DNA of 64,000 nucleotides from Polyangiaceae bacterium (GTDB lineage: Bacteria > Myxococcota_A > Polyangia > Polyangiales > Polyangiaceae), in NCBI GenBank assembly GCA_029266615.1, contig JAQSWN010000002.1:38327-102326 (forward strand), read 5' to 3'. The translations under genes were made by a program, and so were the position numbers. The stretch's first letter is position 1. Each line of letters starts with the position of its first letter. This document shows positions 58,854-64,000 of the stretch, in pieces. Below the pieces are notes generated by a model. The model saw only the letters and a list, made by a program, of their open reading frames with translations, had not been told where the DNA came from and ran no database searches.

Positions 58854-59521
58854 GCTTGCCCTGGCAACAAGTCCGCGAAAACGAAGCCGTCGCGCTCCAC
58901 CACTTCCCCGGGTCGAATGAGGATGGGCCGGCGAAACATCGGGCCCGCATGCACGAAGCTGTGAAATTCACCACGCTCGCCGCACGGATCCACGTCCGCC
59001 GGCAATTCTCGCAGTAAGGCTTCGTCGAAGGCGCGTCCGCAGAGCTCGCGGGGCATGACCCGCGGATCCACGCACGTGAGCCGTGCCTGCAAGCCGCCTT
59101 CAATCATCTCGCGCGCCAGCTCCGCGGTGGGTTTGCCCCACAGGGGGAACTCCGGGCGCACCCCCGTACCTTCCAGCTTCTCTACGCGGTACGCGCGAAT
59201 GTCCTCCAAGAATAAGTCGCCGAACGCCATCACGCTCACGCCGCGCGCTTTCACCTCGGCCAGCGCCGTGGTCATGGCCGCTTCATACTGCTCGTTGCTG
59301 CACGGCCACGGGATCTTCACTTCGAGCAGTGGCAGCTCCGCCGCCTCCGCTTGCGCGCGCAGGAGCTCGCTCCGCACCGCGTGCATCGCGACGCGGTCGA
59401 ACTGCTCGTTCACGGTCGTTAATAGTCCCACGACGTCCAGCGCCTGCTGCTGGCGCAGCACCTGCAACGTCCAGGCGCTGTCTTTTCCGCTGCTCCAGGA
59501 GAGCATCGCCTTCTCGGCCAT
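58850..59521 (-). CDS. DUF71/COG2102 family ATP-dependent amide ligase-like protein (B12 clade)
   Basis: The 223-residue protein belongs to the adenine nucleotide alpha hydrolase fold. It has the PP-loop SWSSGKDSAWTL at residues 9-20, then EVKIPWPCSNEQYEAAM, VMAFGDLFLEDIRAYRVEKL and the C-terminal block DPCGERGEFHSFVHAGPMF, which is the signature of diphthine-ammonia ligase (Dph6)-like proteins. Bacteria have no diphthamide, and a bacterial branch of the family found with btuF-type genes has been proposed to act in cobalamin salvage, possibly on amide groups of corrinoids. The neighbouring BtuF-like gene supports that role. Confidence 0.88.
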   Translation of the reverse strand: MAEKAMLSWSSGKDSAWTLQVLRQQQALDVVGLLTTVNEQFDRVAMHAVRSELLRAQAEAAELPLLEVKIPWPCSNEQYEAAMTTALAEVKARGVSVMAFGDLFLEDIRAYRVEKLEGTGVRPEFPLWGKPTAELAREMIEGGLQARLTCVDPRVMPRELCGRAFDEALLRELPADVDPCGERGEFHSFVHAGPMFRRPILIRPGEVVERDGFVFADLLPGQA

Positions 59522-59577
59522 AGCCCCTACGATACACGCAGTTGCGGGACCGTGCGTGCCGCGGTACGGAGCTTGCC

Positions 59578-60132
59578 ATGGCCCGTACGCCCTCCAACAT
59601 GCGTGAGCTCGGCACGTCCATCCCGTCGTTCATCTTGCCGGACACCGTCTCGGGGCGGCCCGTGTCGTCCCATTCGCTGCTAGGCAAGCCTTCGGTGGTC
59701 ATCTTCATCTGCAACCACTGCCCGTACGTGAAGCACATCCGCGAAGGCCTCGCGGCTTTCGGTCGGTACTGCCAGGAACAGGGAGTGGGCATGGTCGCCA
59801 TCAGCTCCAACGACGCGGTCGCTTACCCCGACGACAGCCCCGAAAAGATGTCGTTGGAAGCGAAAGACGCCGGCTACGTCTTCCCGTACCTCTTCGACGA
59901 GTCCCAGGCCGTCGCGCGAGCCTTCCAAGCTGCCTGCACGCCCGATCTTTATATTTACGACGCGCAGGGCAAGCTCGCGTACCGCGGTCAATTCGACGAC
60001 GCACGGCCCAAGAACGACGCGCCCGTCACCGGCAAGGACGCCCGCGCCGCTGTCGCCGCTCTCCTCGCCGGCGAGAAGCCAACTGAAGAGCAGCAGCCCA
60101 GCATCGGCTGCAACATCAAGTGGAAGCAGTAG
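59578..60132 (+). CDS. Peroxiredoxin-like thioredoxin-family protein
   Basis: The 184-residue protein has the AhpC/TSA-type fold: IPSFILPDTVSGRPVSSHSLLGKPSVVIFICNHCPYVKHI, with a CNHC pair (about residues 47-50) near the end of the first strand in the place of the thioredoxin CxxC. The later TPDLYIYDAQGKLAYRGQFDD includes the cis-Pro loop. The family of CxxC thioredoxin-like redoxins of this type (about 180 residues, with the ending IGCNIKWK) is widespread but poorly characterised. The conserved IGCNIKWK contains a third Cys. ATG 59578 is chosen. It is divergent from the DUF71-type gene and convergent with DUF808. Confidence 0.9.
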   Translation: MARTPSNMRELGTSIPSFILPDTVSGRPVSSHSLLGKPSVVIFICNHCPYVKHIREGLAAFGRYCQEQGVGMVAISSNDAVAYPDDSPEKMSLEAKDAGYVFPYLFDESQAVARAFQAACTPDLYIYDAQGKLAYRGQFDDARPKNDAPVTGKDARAAVAALLAGEKPTEEQQPSIGCNIKWKQ

Positions 60133-60159
60133 CGCCGGCGGCCTGATTCCGCGGGCAGG

Positions 60160-61083
60160 CTAGTGGGCGGACTCGTGAGCGGTCTTGCCCCGCAGGCGCT
60201 GCACCACGCTCCACAGCCCCAGCACGATCGCGCCGGTCAGAATGCCGGCAATGAAGTCGACCAGCGTCGGAACTACGCCACCGATGACGCCGAGCGTTTC
60301 CGCGAAGTGATGGACCGCGTCGTGCAGTCCGGGAATCGCGTGGGTCACGATGCCGCCGCCGACGAGGAACATCGCGATCGTGCCGGCGATGCCGAGACCC
60401 TTCATGAGTAGAGGCGCCGCGCGCAAAATGCCGGCGCCGAGCACGCGGGAAGCGCCGGAGCCGCGTTGGACCAAGTACTGTCCGGCGTCATCCAACTTCA
60501 CGATGCCCGCGACCAACCCGTAAACTCCTACGGTCATGAGCGCGGAGAGCGCGACGAGCACGGAGACACGCGTCATGAACGGCGCGGCCGCCACCGTGCC
60601 CAGCGCGATCACGACGATCTCCGCGGAGAGCACGAAATCCGTGCGCACGGCGCCTTTGACCTTCTCGCGCTCCAAGGCCACCAAATCGATTTCGGGCGCC
60701 GCAACCGCGGCGGCATGACGAGCGCGCTCCGCCTTGTCCTCCGGCTTGTGGACGAGCTTGTGCACGACCTTCTCGAAGCCTTCGAAGCACAAGAACGCGC
60801 CGCCCACGACCAGCAGCGGCGTGATGAGCCACGGCGCCACTGCGCTGATCGCGAGCGCGGCCGGCACCAATATCGCCTTATTGACGATAGAGCCCTTGGC
60901 CACCGCCCATACCACCGGCAGCTCACGTTCTGCCTTCACGCCCGCGACCTGCTGCGCGTTCAGCGCGAGGTCGTCACCCAGCACGCCCGCGGTTTTTTTG
61001 GTTGCGATCTTCGTGAGGACGGCCACATCGTCCAAGATGGTGGCGATGTCGTCGAGGACCGTGAGCAAGCTAGGGGTGGGCAT
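60160..61083 (-). CDS. DUF808 family (YedI-like) membrane protein
   Basis: The 307-residue protein has about eight hydrophobic segments and the family motifs: LLTVLDDIATILDDVAVLTKIATKKTAGVLGDDLALNAQQV at the N-terminus and WAVAKGSIVNKAILVPAALAISAVAPWLITPLLVVGGAFLCFEGFEKVVHKL in the first membrane part. DUF808/YedI proteins are inner-membrane proteins of unknown function. Nothing in the neighbourhood suggests a role. The ATG at 61083 gives the usual N-terminus. Confidence 0.92.
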   Translation of the reverse strand: MPTPSLLTVLDDIATILDDVAVLTKIATKKTAGVLGDDLALNAQQVAGVKAERELPVVWAVAKGSIVNKAILVPAALAISAVAPWLITPLLVVGGAFLCFEGFEKVVHKLVHKPEDKAERARHAAAVAAPEIDLVALEREKVKGAVRTDFVLSAEIVVIALGTVAAAPFMTRVSVLVALSALMTVGVYGLVAGIVKLDDAGQYLVQRGSGASRVLGAGILRAAPLLMKGLGIAGTIAMFLVGGGIVTHAIPGLHDAVHHFAETLGVIGGVVPTLVDFIAGILTGAIVLGLWSVVQRLRGKTAHESAH

Positions 61084-61271
61084 GGACCGCCCCCGTTTGT
61101 ACTACGCTTTCGGGGCGGCTCCTCCAGGCTGTGTCTATGCCCTCATTGGCTAAACCGATGCGTTTCACCCCGGCGAGGAGCGCACGCACTGCAGGCGCCG
61201 GGGGAGATGACGCTTCCGGTCGTCACTGAAGCCTGATCCGAGCGTCGCGCGGCTCGTCACCTGATGGAGGC

Positions 61272-62699
61272 ATGGCGCGTTCGTTCATCACCTTTCTCGG
61301 CCAGGGGCTGCTGCTGGGCGCTTGTCATTCTCCTTCGCCTGAGTCGGCCGGGCCCCCCGCCGCGGCAGGCGCGGGCGGCGTAATTGGCGCCGCGGGGGCG
61401 AGCTCGGTCGCTGGTACCGGGAGCGCTGGTACTGCCGGAGGCGGAAGCATCCTCGAGGGCGGGCGAAACGCGCGGGGAGGCGAATCATCCGCCGGTGGCC
61501 GCCCACCGGGACTAGGCGGAGCGGGGGGCGTCATGAGCGGCGGCGGCCGTACCTCCGCTACGCCGACGTTCACGACGCGCGTGCTCGCCATGGATCACGT
61601 GGCGGAAGGCGCGGACGCGGGCGATATCGACGGGGACGAGGTCGTCGACCTCGTGGCGGGACCGCGTTGGTACAAGGGGCCCGACTTTCAGCTCGGCGGC
61701 ACGCTACTAGCGAATCCATCGACGTTCACGCGCGACCAGTACTCGACCTTCTTCCTCACATTCGTGGATGACGTCGATGCCGATGGTAACCCGGACGTCC
61801 TCGCGATCGGCGACGCGGGTGGCGGCAACGGGAGCGGGACTCCCAACGCGCATTGGTACAAAAATCCAGGCCCCGGTCAGCTCATGCAGGCATGGAAGAA
61901 GACGGCGCTTTATTCTGGTCTCGTCTCGAATGAGTCGCCGGCGTACGTCGACCTGCTCGGAGACGCCAAGCGGGAGCTGGTATTCATGACTAGTCGTACC
62001 GCGGGCTACGCGCGACCGAGCGCGAGCGCGGAGGCCCCGTGGACGTACACGGCCGTCACACCCGAGTCGTTCAACACGCCCTACGTGCACGGCCTGGGCG
62101 TCGGCGACATCAACGGGGACGGGCTCGCCGATCTCGTCGAAAGGACGGGATTTTGGCTGCAGAGCGCGGGTGCGGCCTGGGAGCGGCACGCGTTTTCCTT
62201 CGGCTCTGCGCCGCCGAGTAACTGGGGCGGTGCGCAGATTCAAGTCTTCGACGTAGACGGGGACGGCGATACCGACGTCGTCACGTCCCTGGCCGCGCAC
62301 GGCTACGGCTTGTCTTGGTTCGAGCGCTCAGGCCCGCTGGACGACATCACGTTCGAGCCTCATGTCATCCTGCCGGCTACGGTCGCGGACGGCAATTTCA
62401 GTCAAGCCCACGCGCTCGTCGCCGCCGACATCAATGGCGATGGGCTCACCGACCTCGTCGCGGGTAAACGCTATTACGCGCACCCTTCCACGAATCCGGA
62501 CCCGGGCACGAACGATCCGCCGCTGCTCGTTTGGTTCGAGCTGCGCCGCGAAGAATCCGGCGCGCGCTTCATCCCCCACGTGATTGACGAAGATAGCGGC
62601 GCCGGCTGCAACTTCATCGCGCGCGACCTCACCGGCGACGGCAAAGTCGACATCTTCACGACGAACAAGCGCGGCACGTTCCTTCACGTGCAGGACTAG
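61272..62699 (+). CDS. FG-GAP/VCBS-repeat lipoprotein
   Basis: The 475-residue protein has a signal peptide with lipobox LLLGAC (Cys18) and a Gly/Ala/Ser linker to about residue 95. Then come six to seven FG-GAP/VCBS repeats, each with a Ca-binding loop of the type DxDGDxxxD: DIDGDEVVDLVAG, DVDADGNPDVLAIGD, DINGDGLADLVER, DVDGDGDTDVVTS, DINGDGLTDLVAG and DLTGDGKVDIFTT. They should form a seven-bladed propeller that binds calcium, as in integrin-like bacterial surface proteins. GGAGG lies next to the ATG, closer than usual. It is probably displayed on the cell surface for adhesion. Confidence 0.85.
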   Translation: MARSFITFLGQGLLLGACHSPSPESAGPPAAAGAGGVIGAAGASSVAGTGSAGTAGGGSILEGGRNARGGESSAGGRPPGLGGAGGVMSGGGRTSATPTFTTRVLAMDHVAEGADAGDIDGDEVVDLVAGPRWYKGPDFQLGGTLLANPSTFTRDQYSTFFLTFVDDVDADGNPDVLAIGDAGGGNGSGTPNAHWYKNPGPGQLMQAWKKTALYSGLVSNESPAYVDLLGDAKRELVFMTSRTAGYARPSASAEAPWTYTAVTPESFNTPYVHGLGVGDINGDGLADLVERTGFWLQSAGAAWERHAFSFGSAPPSNWGGAQIQVFDVDGDGDTDVVTSLAAHGYGLSWFERSGPLDDITFEPHVILPATVADGNFSQAHALVAADINGDGLTDLVAGKRYYAHPSTNPDPGTNDPPLLVWFELRREESGARFIPHVIDEDSGAGCNFIARDLTGDGKVDIFTTNKRGTFLHVQD

Positions 62700-62942
62700 C
62701 GGGTCCGTCCCCATTCGACCGCATCGCCGCTCGTCCCCGAATTTCGATTCTGATCTGCGTCTTTACGAATCAGTAGCCCCGCATGCCGTCGGTGTCGGAC
62801 ATGTCGCCGAACCGCGGAAGCAGCGCGAAAATGCGATGTAAGTGAACGTGCGCGACAAGGTTTGCTGCGAGCCACGTGGAGAATCAGCTACGTTATGGCT
62901 GATCCGGACACTTGGATGAGGCTCCGAACGGGAGGTCTGCCC

Positions 62943-64000
62943 ATGGCTCGAACAGTGAGACGAACAATTTTTGGTAGTGTGGGTCTGTCTCTTGGACTCG
63001 CTCTGACGGTGGTGGGCGGCGGTCTCGCGAGCTGTGGCAAGGCGGACGAAAGTCGCGTAGCTCCCTGCGAATCGAAAATCGAATGCGGCGCTGCGTGTGA
63101 CACCGGAAGGTCCTGCGTCAGCGGCCAGTACTGCGGGGCAGACGACAAGTGCACGGCGGACTGCGTCGTTGGCGACGCGCGGTGTGAGGAAGGAAGACGC
63201 TGCGACGGGACGACGGGCCGCTGCGTGACGGGAACGATTTTGGACGTGGGCGGCAGCTCCGGCAACGGCGGCCCCGGCGCCGGTGGGGACAACGGCACGT
63301 GCGCGTCTACGGACGTGAACCTCGACAATCAGCTCCCGACCGTGCTCCTCCTCGTGGATCAGTCGGGCAGTATGAACGCCCGCTTCGGCATGAGCGACCG
63401 CTGGCAAACGCTGCGCACCGCGCTCATGGACCCTACGAACGGCATCGTGAACACGCTGCAAGGGCAAGTCCGCTTCGGGCTATCGTTGTACAGCAGCTTG
63501 AACGGCGCCGCGCCGTGCCCCGCCCTCACCAATGTGACGCCGGCTCTGGACAATTTCGGTGCCATCGACGCAGCGTACCCGCGGCCCACGTCGGCGATCT
63601 TGGACGATACGCCGACGGGTGACAGCATCATCGCCGCGGCGAAGATCCTCGCTACGGTGACCGAGCCCGGGCCCAAGGTCATCGTCGTCGCTACCGACGG
63701 CGAGCCGGACAGCTGTGCCACGCCAGATCCGCAGACACCCGAGGCCAAAGAGCTCGTCGTCAAGGCGGCGCAAGACGCATTCGCGATGGGCGTGTTCACC
63801 TTCTATATCAGCGTCGGGAACGAGGTCTCCGAGGACCACGCCACCGAGGTTGCCAACGTCGGTCAGGGCTACCCGCGGACGGATCGCACCAAGCGCTTCT
63901 ACCTCGCCAATGACCAGGCCGCGCTCGCGGATGCGTTCAAGACCATCGTCGACGGCGTGCGCACCTGCTCCTTCCAGCTCAACGGTACGGTGAAGAGCGG
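62943..64000 (+). CDS. von Willebrand factor A domain lipoprotein (3' truncated by window end)
   Basis: A frame open from ATG 62943 to the right edge (352 codons, no stop). GGGAGG lies 7 bases before the ATG. The signal peptide ends in a lipobox (GGLASC, Cys31), followed by a Cys-rich segment with pairs such as CESKIECGAACDTGRSC and CVSGQYCGADDKCTADC. A Gly-rich linker and a VWA domain come next: VLLLVDQSGSMN is the first strand with the MIDAS motif DxSxS, and VIVVATDGEPDS is a later strand with the DG element. VWA domains bind metal-coordinated protein ligands. The gene continues beyond the window, so total length and partner domains are unknown. Confidence 0.85.
   Translation, partial: MARTVRRTIFGSVGLSLGLALTVVGGGLASCGKADESRVAPCESKIECGAACDTGRSCVSGQYCGADDKCTADCVVGDARCEEGRRCDGTTGRCVTGTILDVGGSSGNGGPGAGGDNGTCASTDVNLDNQLPTVLLLVDQSGSMNARFGMSDRWQTLRTALMDPTNGIVNTLQGQVRFGLSLYSSLNGAAPCPALTNVTPALDNFGAIDAAYPRPTSAILDDTPTGDSIIAAAKILATVTEPGPKVIVVATDGEPDSCATPDPQTPEAKELVVKAAQDAFAMGVFTFYISVGNEVSEDHATEVANVGQGYPRTDRTKRFYLANDQAALADAFKTIVDGVRTCSFQLNGTVKS

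Overview
The window reads as chromosomal DNA of a high-GC myxobacterium (phylum Myxococcota, most like the Polyangiales/Sorangium group). This is an inference from gene content. The pointers are soluble and membrane Ser/Thr kinases with C-terminal TPR-like tails, many lipoproteins with long Gly/Ser/Ala linkers behind the lipobox, Cys-rich D-x-N-P-C-T-D-x-x-C repeats, and an alternative complex III (ACIII) operon joined to a caa3 oxidase. I see no rRNA, tRNA, CRISPR array, IS element, prophage or plasmid function. About 50 protein genes fill nearly all of the sequence.

Layout. 1-6.2 kb: the 3' part of a Ser/Thr kinase, a frameshifted surface lipoprotein gene (discoidin, Cys-rich and fascin-like domains), a 2-hydroxyacid dehydrogenase and an alpha/beta hydrolase. 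6.6-9.3 kb: two coupled minus-strand genes carrying four DsbA-like domains, three of them fused in one protein. 9.5-14.3 kb: a small exported protein, a protein with two complete kinase domains, and a MATE exporter. 14.5-18.2 kb: a coupled pair of lipoprotein genes, the second resembling a glucan-dikinase-type phosphotransferase that appears to be exported. 18.2-22.9 kb: a dehydrogenase divergent from an HxlR regulator, small proteins and a DacB/PBP4 carboxypeptidase. 23-26.7 kb: pyrG and two lipoproteins. 26.6-32.1 kb: a lipid-related block of metallophosphoesterase, diacylglycerol-kinase-like enzyme and a four-gene MCE/Mla transporter operon.

32.2-45.7 kb is the largest unit, an 11-gene minus-strand operon: actA-actB-actC-actDE(fused)-actF-(207-aa protein)-sco-ctaC-ctaD-ctaE-ctaF. 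It should encode a complete quinol:cytochrome c/O2 respiratory chain segment (ACIII plus an A2-type caa3 oxidase with its own cytochrome c domain). Its leader holds three hairpins, and three of its subunits carry His-rich tails. 46.2-49.2 kb: a sigma-70 factor and the ribosomal protein pair rpmI-rplT without infC. 49.3-55 kb: a lipoprotein, a TPR membrane protein and carB. 55-58 kb: a coiled-coil protein overlapping a lytic transglycosylase. 57.9-61.1 kb: a BtuF-like protein coupled to a DUF71/COG2102 enzyme (probable cobalamin salvage), a peroxiredoxin-like protein and a DUF808 membrane protein. 61.3-64 kb: an FG-GAP lipoprotein and a von Willebrand A lipoprotein that runs off the right edge.

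The strongest candidates for something under-described are the exported dikinase-like lipoprotein (15.9-18.2 kb), the four-domain DsbA array (6.6-9.3 kb), and the structured leader and His-rich tails of the ACIII-caa3 operon. None can be called a new system from sequence alone.
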